Shown here in pieces: positions 6,341 to 14,203 of a stretch of DNA of 64,000 nucleotides. The stretch is from Nostoc sp. ATCC 43529 (lineage in GTDB: Bacteria > Cyanobacteriota > Cyanobacteriia > Cyanobacteriales > Nostocaceae). Every line of letters starts with the position of its first letter. Position 1 is the stretch's first letter. The stretch covers positions 1-64,000 of the forward strand of contig LWTK01000061.1 in the NCBI GenBank assembly GCA_003326205.1, written 5' to 3'. Under the pieces are notes generated by a model. The model made no database searches, was not told the DNA's origin, and saw only the letters and a list, made by a program, of their open reading frames with translations. The position numbers and the translations under genes are program-made.

Positions 6341-6640
6341 ATGACAAAACCTGTAGGTTACTACACAAATTACACACCTGGCGATGGTTCCTTATTGGAA
6401 AAATTGCAGTCGGATTATGGAGCGCAATTTCAGCTGATGACCAGACGCGAAAAATTATTTTTAATTTCGTCGCTGGCGGCTCAGTTGTGTGATTTAACCC
6501 CTGGACGTTGCCGAGACGAAATTTATGAAATCGGGCATCAAATCAATAGCAATTTTGCGTTGGGCGACAGGGAAGGACTAATCGAAGCGCTCATTAATCA
6601 AGTCCGTTACGGTCAAGGAGAATTGCCTATGCAGCAGTAA
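6341..6640 (+). CDS. Hypothetical island protein
   Basis: 99 residues, unknown family, predicted soluble and mostly helical (REKLFLISSLAAQLCDL, RDEIYEIGHQIN, GLIEALINQVRYG). There is no catalytic signature. It is the second gene of the rightward series. It has no Shine-Dalgarno site; the start is chosen at the first ATG, 10 bases after a hairpin. A terminator-like hairpin follows at 6678. Confidence 0.6.
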   Translation: MTKPVGYYTNYTPGDGSLLEKLQSDYGAQFQLMTRREKLFLISSLAAQLCDLTPGRCRDEIYEIGHQINSNFALGDREGLIEALINQVRYGQGELPMQQ

Positions 6641-6677
6641 ACAACCACCAGACGTTTTTATGGATTTATAGGGAAGT

Positions 6678-6717
6678 CACCAGCGTTAGTTGGTAGAACT
6701 TGCGCTGGTGTTTTTTT
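6678..6717 (+). terminator. Intrinsic terminator or attenuator in the small-gene series
   Basis: CACCAGCG / CGCTGGTG perfect 8-bp stem followed by seven T. The next gene starts only 22 bases later, so some read-through is needed if the series is one operon. Confidence 0.7.
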
Positions 6718-6738
6718 GAAAAATTTGGAATTTTAATT

Positions 6739-6927
6739 ATGACTTACCGCGATGAAATTAGACCGTGGGTAATTTTCCGACTGATGCCCAACGGTGAAAA
6801 TGCTTGTGTTGCGCGACTTCGTACCCGAACTGATGCCGATGCTTATGCAAGCCTTCTCCGGCAAGGTGGTGGTGTTTTTCAGGTGATGTTTGACCAACCA
6901 CAGCCACAGTCAGTTAACCAAGGTTAG
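6739..6927 (+). CDS. Small hypothetical protein
   Basis: 62 residues from the ATG at 6739; an upstream TTG start at 6700 would place the N-terminus inside the terminator stem and is rejected. It contains WVIFRLMPNGENACVARLRTRTDADAYASLLRQ, a strand-strand-helix pattern like many small plasmid and phage proteins that handle sequence-position or tyrosine-type data, but no named family is certain. A Gln/Pro-rich tail follows. Confidence 0.55.
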   Translation: MTYRDEIRPWVIFRLMPNGENACVARLRTRTDADAYASLLRQGGGVFQVMFDQPQPQSVNQG

Positions 6928-6931
6928 GGTC

Positions 6932-6966
6932 AAAGCTCACCGGTGAACGCTACCGCGTGAGCTTTT
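6932..6966 (+). terminator. Hairpin between small genes
   Basis: AAAGCTCAC / GTGAGCTTT 9-bp stem (6932-6940 with 6957-6965), with flanking GTC and GAC that extend the pairing after one bulged T. Only a short T run follows. Confidence 0.45.
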
Positions 6967-7021
6967 GACTGACTCAACACTTCAAACTTGGACAGGTCAA
7001 AAATAGCACAACTTTTTGGTC

Positions 7022-7414
7022 ATGCGTGATTTTTCACATCTTCCGCCGCCAATTCTCTTAGAACCGTTACCAGGTCATTTTCAAATGATTACAGAAGGTG
7101 ATAGTAGCAACTACTTTTGCCCTGACTGTGGTAAACACCTGTGCTGGATAAACGCGATCGACGAATGGACTTGTTTAAACTGCGATCAAAATACGACAAC
7201 AAAAATGGAAATTAAAACTATTACCTATAAGCGGGTCAAAAACCTGGGGAATTACCAAACAGAGACATTTGAGGCTACTGCAACTTTGGAAGAAGACGAT
7301 CATCCAGAAACAGCTGCTCAAAACCTTATGATGTTTGTCCAGCTTCAACTTTACCCGCCGGAACCTGTGACCGCAGAAGACAAGCCAGCCGGGACAGAAA
7401 ACGATACTTTTTAA
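7022..7414 (+). CDS. Zinc-ribbon protein fused to a conserved cyanobacterial domain
   Basis: 130 residues from the ATG at 7022 (a TTG two codons upstream is less likely). The N-terminal half holds two CxxC knuckles (CPDCGKHL and CLNCDQ) about 18 residues apart, a zinc-ribbon arrangement. From about residue 62 (MEIKTITYKR, NLGNYQTETFEATATLEE) comes a domain that I recall as a stand-alone small protein of cyanobacterial islands and phages, with its own Met. The gene may therefore be a fusion of two neighbouring small genes. Nucleic-acid binding is a reasonable guess from the zinc ribbon. Confidence 0.6.
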   Translation: MRDFSHLPPPILLEPLPGHFQMITEGDSSNYFCPDCGKHLCWINAIDEWTCLNCDQNTTTKMEIKTITYKRVKNLGNYQTETFEATATLEEDDHPETAAQNLMMFVQLQLYPPEPVTAEDKPAGTENDTF

Positions 7415-7497
7415 CTGCTGATTTTTTAGCGATCGCGTTTGCTTGTGATGGAGGAAATGCGATCGCCCCTTGATCCGCGCAACCGAACCAAGAAATT

Positions 7498-7743
7498 ATG
7501 CTCATTTTATCAGTTCCCACCGTGTTTACTTGTAAAACACCCAATTCTGGATGGTTGAACTTGGCGCTAGTCCGCCAAGTTCAATATGGCCAATCAACCG
7601 AACCACCACTAGAGATGGTGGTTATAGTTTGGCTTACCGGAGAGCGACAAACTTTTACTGGCGATGATGCGCTCTCTATTGTTCAAGCTTGGCAAGAAGC
7701 CGTGAGCAGATGCAAATGTGGAAAACCTTATGACCAAACATGA
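7498..7743 (+). CDS. Hypothetical island protein
   Basis: 81 residues. A beta-rich N-terminal part (MLILSVPTVFTCKTPNSGWLNLALVRQVQY) is followed by MVVIVWLTGERQTFTGDDALSIVQAWQEA. I recognise the type (TPNSGWLNLALVRQ, then WLTGERQ) as a conserved small protein of cyanobacterial plasmids, with no known function. The last residues overlap the start of the next gene by 14 bases, suggesting coupled translation. Confidence 0.6.
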   Translation: MLILSVPTVFTCKTPNSGWLNLALVRQVQYGQSTEPPLEMVVIVWLTGERQTFTGDDALSIVQAWQEAVSRCKCGKPYDQT

Positions 7744-8395
7744 CACTTGGGTAACTCTCAAACCGGGTAACCCTTACGAGCCAATTTTGGATTTATTTCC
7801 AGGCTACAGAATACCGATGCGCGATCCGTTCCCCCTGGAGCGAACATCATCATTTGGCGGCGCTTCTTTGTGGATTATCGATCTCGAAAGGTTAAGCAGC
7901 GTCCAATCACAGGCGCTAGCCCAACTCATTGCCCGACACCGCCTTGCTTCCCCAACCGAAGTTGCAACAGAGGCAATAAGTAAGGGCGGTTTTGCTATAA
8001 ATCACGAGTGGGTCGAGGCTATGTGGTGCAAAGATGAAGGCATCCAGCGGCAAAAAGAACTTGCTGATTTTTTAGAAACTGCGCCTCAACCACCCAGCGC
8101 CGAAGCTTGGCAGGAATTTTGTAATAGCCAAATTGAGCGCTGGATTGAGGGAAATGAGGAGCCGCCGCCAATCAACTCCATTGAGGATGTTGACCCCAGA
8201 CTAAGAACTCCAGAACTCGAACAAGCTCTGAAAATGACTCAAATTCATGCAGCCATGAACCAGGGTAATTACTCCGTTTTTGATGTTTTGAGTGGTCGGG
8301 CAATGGTTGATGTTCTTAACCAAATCGACCCAGAAACCCAATATTCATTAGTTGGTGATGACGATGTTTTTGACGAGGATGACATTTATGAATAA
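7730..8395 (+). CDS. Hypothetical island protein, 221 residues
   Basis: 221 residues from the ATG at 7730; a GTG at 7718 would add four residues. No signal peptide or membrane segment. The middle is helical (LSSVQSQALAQLIARHRLASPTEVATEAISKGGF), the last third is rich in Glu, Asp and Pro, and the end is very acidic (DDDVFDEDDIYE). No enzyme motif was recognised. It overlaps the gene before by 14 bases and the one after by 8 (ATGAATAA), so these three form one translational unit. Confidence 0.55.
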   Translation: MTKHDTWVTLKPGNPYEPILDLFPGYRIPMRDPFPLERTSSFGGASLWIIDLERLSSVQSQALAQLIARHRLASPTEVATEAISKGGFAINHEWVEAMWCKDEGIQRQKELADFLETAPQPPSAEAWQEFCNSQIERWIEGNEEPPPINSIEDVDPRLRTPELEQALKMTQIHAAMNQGNYSVFDVLSGRAMVDVLNQIDPETQYSLVGDDDVFDEDDIYE

Positions 8396-8621
8396 TGAAA
8401 ATTTAGACGATATCCCACAACCAGATCCATCCTGGGATTACTACATACATTGGCATTCATTACATCACGTTCAAGCCAAAATTTCTCAGGCTTTAAACTT
8501 CATGAGGGATGCTGAAATAACTAATGTGGCAGTTGACGAGCAACTTAGAGAAATTCTTGATTCAGCTTCTGACAAATTAATAGAAGTTATTCAGAAATTA
8601 GAACATGACGAAGAAGAATAA
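8388..8621 (+). CDS. Small acidic hypothetical protein
   Basis: 77 residues. The ATG at 8388 overlaps the previous stop. It has an N-terminal Pro/Trp/His segment (PSWDYYIHWHSLHHVQ) then two amphipathic helices and an acidic end (HDEEE). A DNA-mimic or antitoxin-like character is possible but not shown. It is the last small gene before the 341-base structured noncoding region and the recombinase. Confidence 0.55.
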   Translation: MNNENLDDIPQPDPSWDYYIHWHSLHHVQAKISQALNFMRDAEITNVAVDEQLREILDSASDKLIEVIQKLEHDEEE

Positions 8622-8962
8622 CCGCCTGATGAATTGCAATTTTTAAATTGCGATCGCACCACTAAAGTGTGGGCTACCTGACACAGTAGCCGAAACTCTG
8701 GGTAACCCCAGAGTCGCGGGTTGTGTCCAAAACAATTCGCAAGTTAATCAGAGAAAATGCAGCGTTTAGAGTGAATTGCACCACTCAATTGTGGTGTTCT
8801 CTATTTCATGCGCGGCAATTCTTTTGATTAATTCTCCCGAATGCGTTTACTCCTGAATCGCGCCCCTAAATTGTGGGGCGTTAGGGTGATTCGTGCGCTA
8901 TTAAGTTCGGGTTTACCAAAGGATGCCAGTCCTGATAATTCACCTTACTTTTTTGCCGAACC
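8622..8962 (+). ncRNA. Hairpin-rich leader of IS110-like gene; candidate bridge RNA
   Basis: No ORF fits these 341 bases. Stems seen: GGCTAC/GTAGCC (8672-8677 with 8686-8691), ACTCTGGG/CCCAGAGT (8695-8702 with 8707-8714), CACCAC/GTGGTG (8779-8784 with 8791-8796) inside GAGAA/TTCTC (8751-8755 with 8797-8801), and CGCCCC/GGGGCG (8861-8866 with 8875-8880) inside GAATC/GATTC (8855-8859 with 8888-8892). IS110-family elements are known to encode a bridge RNA in the noncoding stretch before the recombinase; position and length fit. No transcription data; identity is inferred. Confidence 0.4.
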
Positions 8963-10330
8963 ATGACAATTCAATCAACGATTTTGGGGATTGATGTTAG
9001 CAAAAATAGCATCACAACTCATATTTTAACACAATACCCAAAGGGCGGATTACAAAGCTATTGGAATAAAACAAGGAACAAAGCATCAAGCTTCTATCCG
9101 GCTTTTTATTCCAATCCAGATGTTAGAAAAAAGCAAAAATCAGCTTTTTATTTCGCTGAATATCTAATAGAAATAAAACCAGATTACGCGATTCTAGAAC
9201 CTACAGGAAACCACTATTCTAGACTGTGGGCATCTATTCTTAAAAAGTTAGAAATCAAAATTCTCTGGGTGGGTCACGTTGAGTTACGCCGCTATCGTGG
9301 CGGAAAAAATCTGCCTAATAAATCTGATGCTGCTGATGCTTTGGCTATGGCTGCCTACGGGCACGATCCAGATCATCGACTGGAAAATGGCGAAATAAAC
9401 ATGAGATATTTTCTCATGCACCAGCCAGAACCCATAGATGAACTCCGAGACCTGTGCCAGCAACTTGAACACCTTAACCGAGTTCAATCGCCGATCGTGA
9501 ATTATGCTAGACAGCTTCTGGCTTGGCAATTCCCAGAAGTCGCTCACACCAGGAGCGCCTCTACCAAGGCAGGATTTTTACCACCGCTTTGGGCATGGTT
9601 AGCTAAAAGGCTCGAAATTTCGCCCGCCGGAAAAACCCGAATCGAAAATCGCTATAAAATATCCATTGCCAAAGACTACGGAATTGAAATTGACCCAATC
9701 TTAGAACTACACGCCGAATGGATGTGTGATATCTCACTTTATGAGCAGCGATTGGAAGCAATAATCACTCAGATGCTTGACTTACCTGTATTCAAGCCTT
9801 ACATGGACGTGTTTGATAAGTTCGGTTTTGGCTTAAGAGTGCGATCGCGTTTACTCACCAGGATTTATCCTTTTGAGTCGTTCCTGGGTGTAAACGGTAA
9901 ACCCGTGATTGAATATGAGGTTCGGGAAGTCAAGAAAACCGAGCGCGATCGTAAAAACGGAGAAACCATTGTCAAACGCTTAGCTGGCGAGACGAAACGA
10001 ATCAAGCGCAACCGCAGCCGCGACACTTTCAAAATGAGGTTAGGCATGGGTACTGTTTTAGAACAGTCGGGTGATGGGCTTGTAGAAAAAGCTAGCGGTT
10101 CCCAACTGTGTCGAATTAGCCTGTGGCAATATGTCTTAACTGGCGTGGAAACTGGCAGACTACCAAAAAATCAACTGACCAATGAGTTGATTGGCTACCG
10201 CGACTCGCTCAAAGCTAACGTCACCGAGCAAGGTGAAAAGCTTTTGGGTGGTAAGCACATTCAGGGTAAGCTCATGAGCAAGGTAGTAAACCTACTGTTC
10301 CAAGAATTGTGTAAAATTCCTCTGACTTAA
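8963..10330 (+). CDS. IS110-like DEDD recombinase/transposase
   Basis: 455 residues, longer than the usual 300-400. The N-terminal RuvC-like domain shows Asp11 (GIDVSK), Glu79 (LEPTGN), Asp122 and Asp125 (KSDAADALA), the DEDD set of IS110/Piv enzymes. The C-terminal part has a helix-hairpin-helix-like stretch (about 285-308, GFGLRVRSRLL), an inserted very basic segment (about 311-355) and then RLGMGTVLEQSG..ASGSQLCRISLW (about 359-388), where IS110 enzymes carry the catalytic Ser; Ser378 or Ser380 is the candidate. It could move an IS or act as a Piv-type invertase for the island. A terminator follows. Confidence 0.8.
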   Translation: MTIQSTILGIDVSKNSITTHILTQYPKGGLQSYWNKTRNKASSFYPAFYSNPDVRKKQKSAFYFAEYLIEIKPDYAILEPTGNHYSRLWASILKKLEIKILWVGHVELRRYRGGKNLPNKSDAADALAMAAYGHDPDHRLENGEINMRYFLMHQPEPIDELRDLCQQLEHLNRVQSPIVNYARQLLAWQFPEVAHTRSASTKAGFLPPLWAWLAKRLEISPAGKTRIENRYKISIAKDYGIEIDPILELHAEWMCDISLYEQRLEAIITQMLDLPVFKPYMDVFDKFGFGLRVRSRLLTRIYPFESFLGVNGKPVIEYEVREVKKTERDRKNGETIVKRLAGETKRIKRNRSRDTFKMRLGMGTVLEQSGDGLVEKASGSQLCRISLWQYVLTGVETGRLPKNQLTNELIGYRDSLKANVTEQGEKLLGGKHIQGKLMSKVVNLLFQELCKIPLT

Positions 10331-10340
10331 CCTGATGTTA

Positions 10341-10370
10341 AAACCCTTCATTTATGTGAAGGGTTTAATT
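10341..10370 (+). terminator. Terminator of recombinase gene
   Basis: AAACCCTTCA / TGAAGGGTTT, 10-bp perfect stem with a six-base loop, then TTTAATTAAC. It separates the island from txlA. Confidence 0.8.
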
Positions 10371-10426
10371 AACAAAATTTCAGTTACCCTGAAATAGACT
10401 ACTTAATAAGTTGTAATAATTTTATT

Positions 10427-11017
10427 ATGAGTACGGGTTCACCAGTTAATTCTCCCGAAAAGCCTGAATCCACCTTAGGGAAGCGTTTGAGAAACTTCTT
10501 AGTTGCGATCGTCGCGATCGCTCTTAGCGTTGCCTTTTTCTTAGGATTGCGAACAGAAACAACTTCGGCTTCCTTGGCAAAATTAAGTGAAGCGTCCACA
10601 CCGCTAGAAGTAGCCATGACCAACGGTAAACCATCTCTAGTGGAGTTTTATGCTGATTGGTGTACTGTCTGCCAAAAAATGGCACCAGATATCGCTCAAC
10701 TGGAAACAGAATATGCTGACAAACTAAATTTTGTGATGCTGAATGTGGATAATACCAAGTGGTTACCAGAAATGCTGAAATATCGCGTAGATGGGATTCC
10801 GCACTTTGTGTTTTTGAAGCCGGGTGGGGAAACCATCGCCCAAGCGATCGGCGATCAACCCCGGACAATCATGGCTAGCAACTTAGAGGCTTTAGTTACT
10901 GGTTCATCTCTGCCCTATGGTCAATCTAGCGGACAAGTTTCCAAATTCTCAGCCCCAGTGGCACCAACGCCTAGTCAAGACGATCCCCGCAGTCATGGTA
11001 GCCAAGTCGTCAATTAA
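10427..11017 (+). CDS. txlA: Thioredoxin-like protein TxlA (HCF164-type)
   Basis: 196 residues. Membrane anchor at about 23-40, then a thioredoxin fold facing the thylakoid lumen or periplasm, with the active-site pair Cys79 and Cys82 in WCTVC and the cis-Pro in GIPHFVF. TxlA/HCF164 homologues transfer reducing equivalents across the thylakoid membrane for cytochrome b6f assembly and redox control. The C-terminal Ser/Pro/Gln tail is variable in the family. The gene stands alone and marks the return to core genome after the mobile island. Confidence 0.9.
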   Translation: MSTGSPVNSPEKPESTLGKRLRNFLVAIVAIALSVAFFLGLRTETTSASLAKLSEASTPLEVAMTNGKPSLVEFYADWCTVCQKMAPDIAQLETEYADKLNFVMLNVDNTKWLPEMLKYRVDGIPHFVFLKPGGETIAQAIGDQPRTIMASNLEALVTGSSLPYGQSSGQVSKFSAPVAPTPSQDDPRSHGSQVVN

Positions 11018-11157
11018 GTAAGTCGATGAGAATAAATCAAAGTATGTTAACTAATATAACGTTAGCTAAACTTAGCTCGTAGTAAGGGCTTTAGCCCTTT
11101 CCTTCCGACTAAAGTCCTTACTACAAACATTGAATTTTTCACACCGTTCTACTTAAG

Positions 11158-11298
11158 GTGAATTCGACAAGACAAACCCACCCAGCCTCCCTCTCCTGTT
11201 AGGAGAGGGAGGAGTAAAGAAAAATTAGGCTTTTTGCTCTCCTCTCCTTGAAGAAGAAGGGCTGGGGGTGAGGTCAAAATCCTATACATCGAATTCAC
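11158..11298. mobile_element. Miniature element with GTGAATTCGA ends
   Basis: 10-bp terminal inverted repeats GTGAATTCGA (11158-11167) and TCGAATTCAC (11289-11298) bound 141 bp with CTCTCCT-rich inverted segments. A single end with the same start (GTGAATTCGACAA) occurs at 56188-56200. Confidence 0.5.
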
Positions 11299-11363
11299 GT
11301 TAAATTAACGTGAGTCTCCAACGAAGGCGCACCTCCGGGAAGGGCGAAAGAAACAAGTCAAAT

Positions 11364-11600
11364 CCTCTTTCCTTCTGCCTTCTGACTTCTGCCTCCCTGC
11401 CAGTCTTTCCCCGGCTGGAGAACCTCAGCGTTCCTCTTTCCTTCTGCCTTCTGACTTCTGCCTCCCTGCCAGTCTTTCCCCGGCTGGAGAACCTCAGCGT
11501 TCCTCTTTCCTTCTGCCTTCTAACTTCTGCCTCCCTGCCAGTCTTTCCCCGGCTGGAGAACCTCAGCGTTCCTCTTTCCTTCTGCCTTTTGCCTCCTGCC
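11364..11600. repeat. 69-bp tandem repeat, about 3.4 copies
   Basis: Units start at 11364, 11433, 11502 and (partial) 11571; each contains CCTCTTTCCTTCTGCC and CCCCGGCTGGAGAACC. Copies differ by one or two bases, which indicates recent amplification. Confidence 0.85.
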
Positions 11601-11798
11601 TCCTGCCTTATTTCTTAGGAGTTCGACGGTTAAAAAATACAAAAAGCTTTGTAGATAGAAAGCGAGAGAAACTCGGCAGGCGTACATCGATCGCTAAGAT
11701 TGATTTAAAATCAGCAAAAAAATCACAAAAAAGCGCCTAGACTAAACATTCTCATACCTAAAAGCTAGGGGCTATCATAAGTCAAAAAAGTTATTTAT

Positions 11799-13616
11799 AT
11801 GAATGCTGAAGATTTTTTCAATCAAGGATTCAACAATAATTTACAAGGAAAGCATCAAGCAGCCATTACAGCTTACACCCAAGCAATCAAACTCAATCCA
11901 GATTACGCCGAAGCATACCATAATCGAGGAATTATTTCGAGCAGCCTCACAGATTATCACAGTGCGATCGCCAATTTCAATCGCGCCATAGAAATCAACC
12001 CCGATTTTGCCACAGCGTATTATCACCGCGCCAATGCATATTACTTTTTAGGAGATTATGAAAAAGCCATAGCTGACCATAACCAAGCATTAGCAATCGA
12101 CCCGAATCTCGCCCAATCCTACCACAGTCGCGGCAATGCCTACTTTGCTTTAGCAGACTACGACAAAGCGATCGCCGATTATATCCAAACCATAGAAATC
12201 AGCACCCAATTAGCTGATAACATTAATATTGATATTGCCAATGCCTATCATAATCGCGGTGTAGCTCGTTTCGATCGCGGCGATTCTCAAGGAGCGATCG
12301 CAGATTTTCAAGAAGCTTTACAGTGGTATCCTGATTTTGCCGCAGCTTACAGCAATCGGGGTAATATTCACCACCTCTTAGGAAATTATCACGAAGCGAT
12401 CGCCGATCACCGTCGGGCATTAGAATTAGATCCTAACTTAGCAGAGGCTTATCATAACCGAGGTAATGCCTACTACGCTCTAGCAGATTATGAAAGTGCG
12501 ATGGCAGATTACAATCGCGCCTTAAAAATTAACCCCAGCTTTGCCAGTGCATATTACAATCGTGGTTTGGTTCTCTCTCACCTACAAAATTATCAAGCCG
12601 CAATTAAAGATTTTAACCAAGCGCTGAAACTCAATCCTGATGATGTGCAAGCTTATTGCCAACGGGGTCTGGTGCGTAGCACCCTTGAAGACTATGAAGG
12701 TGCAATTGCAGATTATGACCGAGCATTGCAAGAAAATCCGACACTAGCTTTAGTATACGGCTTTCGGGCGAATGCGCTTCGCCGATTGGGAAACTATCAA
12801 AGTGCAATTGAAGATAGTAATCGCTTATTACAACTCAATCCTAATTTAGCTGAAGGATATTGCGATCGCGCCGCAGCTCGTCGTTCTATAGGAGATCATA
12901 AAGGAGCAATTAAAGATTACGACAGGGCATTGCAAATCGATGGTAACTTAGCCGCGGCTTATTATGGCCGGGGTATCGCCCGTGAAGCTTTGCAAGATTT
13001 CCCAGGGGCAATTGATGATAACACAATCGCCATAGAATTAATGCCTGATTTTTCCCAAGCTTACTGCAATCGGGGCAATGCTCGTCGTCTTTTAGGAGAT
13101 GAATATGGAGCCATTGCAGATTATGACAAAGCTTTAGAAATCAATCCCGATTTAATTGAAGCTTATTATAACCGGGCTTCTACCAACTATGCTTTAGAAA
13201 AATATGAAAGTGCGATCGCAGATTACACCCAAGCATTGCAAATCAATCCTCAATCTGCTGCATTTTACAGCGATCGGGCTAACGCTCGCTACGCCATAGA
13301 AGACTATCAAGGTGCCATAAAAGATTACACTCAAGCAATTGCCATCGACCCCAGCTTTGCCCAAGACTGGTACAATCGGGGGCGTAGCTATTCTCTTTTA
13401 GAAGACTTCAACTTAGCCTTAGCAGATTTAAACGAAGCTTTACAACGTCAACCTCACTGGGCTTCAGCTTACATTTTACGAGCAGATGTCTACCGAAATT
13501 TGGGTAATTTGCAACAAGCAATTGTCGATTTTCAAAAATCGGCAGACTTATATTATCAAGAAGGAAATATCGAGTATTATCAACAAATTATACAGTTAAT
13601 TGAACAACTTCAATAA
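11799..13616 (+). CDS. TPR-repeat protein
   Basis: 605 residues made almost entirely of about 17 tetratricopeptide repeats of 34 residues (pattern A-x-x-YNRG, L-x-DY-x-x-AIADY-x-x-AL-x-x-NP). There is no signal peptide, membrane segment or catalytic domain, so it is a cytoplasmic scaffold for protein-protein contacts. Large TPR-only proteins are common in Nostocales; the partner cannot be told from sequence. One repeat (about residue 125-140) carries a short insertion (STQLADNINIDI). Monocistronic; the gap after it holds a miniature element. Confidence 0.85.
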   Translation: MNAEDFFNQGFNNNLQGKHQAAITAYTQAIKLNPDYAEAYHNRGIISSSLTDYHSAIANFNRAIEINPDFATAYYHRANAYYFLGDYEKAIADHNQALAIDPNLAQSYHSRGNAYFALADYDKAIADYIQTIEISTQLADNINIDIANAYHNRGVARFDRGDSQGAIADFQEALQWYPDFAAAYSNRGNIHHLLGNYHEAIADHRRALELDPNLAEAYHNRGNAYYALADYESAMADYNRALKINPSFASAYYNRGLVLSHLQNYQAAIKDFNQALKLNPDDVQAYCQRGLVRSTLEDYEGAIADYDRALQENPTLALVYGFRANALRRLGNYQSAIEDSNRLLQLNPNLAEGYCDRAAARRSIGDHKGAIKDYDRALQIDGNLAAAYYGRGIAREALQDFPGAIDDNTIAIELMPDFSQAYCNRGNARRLLGDEYGAIADYDKALEINPDLIEAYYNRASTNYALEKYESAIADYTQALQINPQSAAFYSDRANARYAIEDYQGAIKDYTQAIAIDPSFAQDWYNRGRSYSLLEDFNLALADLNEALQRQPHWASAYILRADVYRNLGNLQQAIVDFQKSADLYYQEGNIEYYQQIIQLIEQLQ

Positions 13617-13764
13617 TCAGGAAATTGGGCTTTAGAACTGTGCAAGTATAGCAGTTGAAGTATAGTTTAGAAGATAAAGCGATCGTCAAACTGCGTTATC
13701 AACAAACTTTCAAGCCTATTGCTTATGCCCTACTATCTAAATATTCCAAAACCCAATTTTCATT

Positions 13765-14196
13765 AGACCTCTTGCATAAATCAAAAATAAAGCACCCCAC
13801 CCCGCATTTGCTAACGTAAACGCTCCCCTCCCCTTAGCAAGGGGCTACCGTGTACACACAAGTCTTTTAGAGTTGTTGTGTAAGACACAGAAGGTTAATT
13901 TTTGCTCTTCGATGCAACAAAGGTGCAAGGCGATGCAACAAAGGTGCAAGTCGATGCAACAAAGGTGCAAGGCGATGCAACAAAGGTGCAAGTCGATGCA
14001 ACAAAGGTGCAAGTCGATGCAACAAAGGTGCAAGGCGATGCAACAAAGGTGCAAGGCGATGCAACAAAGGTGCAAGGCGATGCATCAAAGGTGCAAGGCG
14101 ATGCAACAAAGGTACAGGTCAAGAGACTTGTGTGTACACCGTAATAGCAAGGGGAGGGGTTGGGGGTGGGGTGTTAGGGACTTTTGCAAGAGGTCT
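13765..14196. mobile_element. Miniature (MITE-like) element carrying a minisatellite
   Basis: Ends are AGACCTCTTGCA (13765-13776) and its inverse TGCAAGAGGTCT (14185-14196), bordered by TA as expected for insertion at TA. Nested inside are a second inverted pair GTGTACACACAAGTCT / AGACTTGTGTGTACAC, CCCCTCCCC-rich arms and ten 21-bp repeats. It lies 7 bp from the stop codon of the gene at 14204. It has no transposase, so it would move in trans. Confidence 0.65.
13910..14119. repeat. 21-bp minisatellite, ten copies
   Basis: Unit CGATGCAACAAAGGTGCAAG plus one base (G or T); starts at 13910, 13931, 13952 and every 21 bp to 14099. The variable last base (G or T) and one CATCA copy at 14078 are almost the only differences. 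Several frames stay open across it on both strands because 21 is divisible by three; no gene is claimed. Confidence 0.9.
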
Positions 14197-14203
14197 ATTG
14201 TTA

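Larger units (their letters stand above)
11018..11798. repeat. Gene-free repeat region
   Basis: It holds an inverted repeat GTAGTAAGGGCTTTAG / CTAAAGTCCTTACTAC (11079-11094 with 11109-11124), a small element with GTGAATTCGA ends (11158-11298), a palindrome CACGTTA-AAT-TAACGTG at 11296-11312, and a 69-bp tandem repeat. A 102-codon frame spans the tandem repeat only because 69 is a multiple of three; it is not counted as a gene. Confidence 0.7.

Noticed and set aside
13910..14119. Possible CRISPR array
   Set aside because: The repeat units are contiguous (period 21) with no unique spacers, and no cas gene is near.
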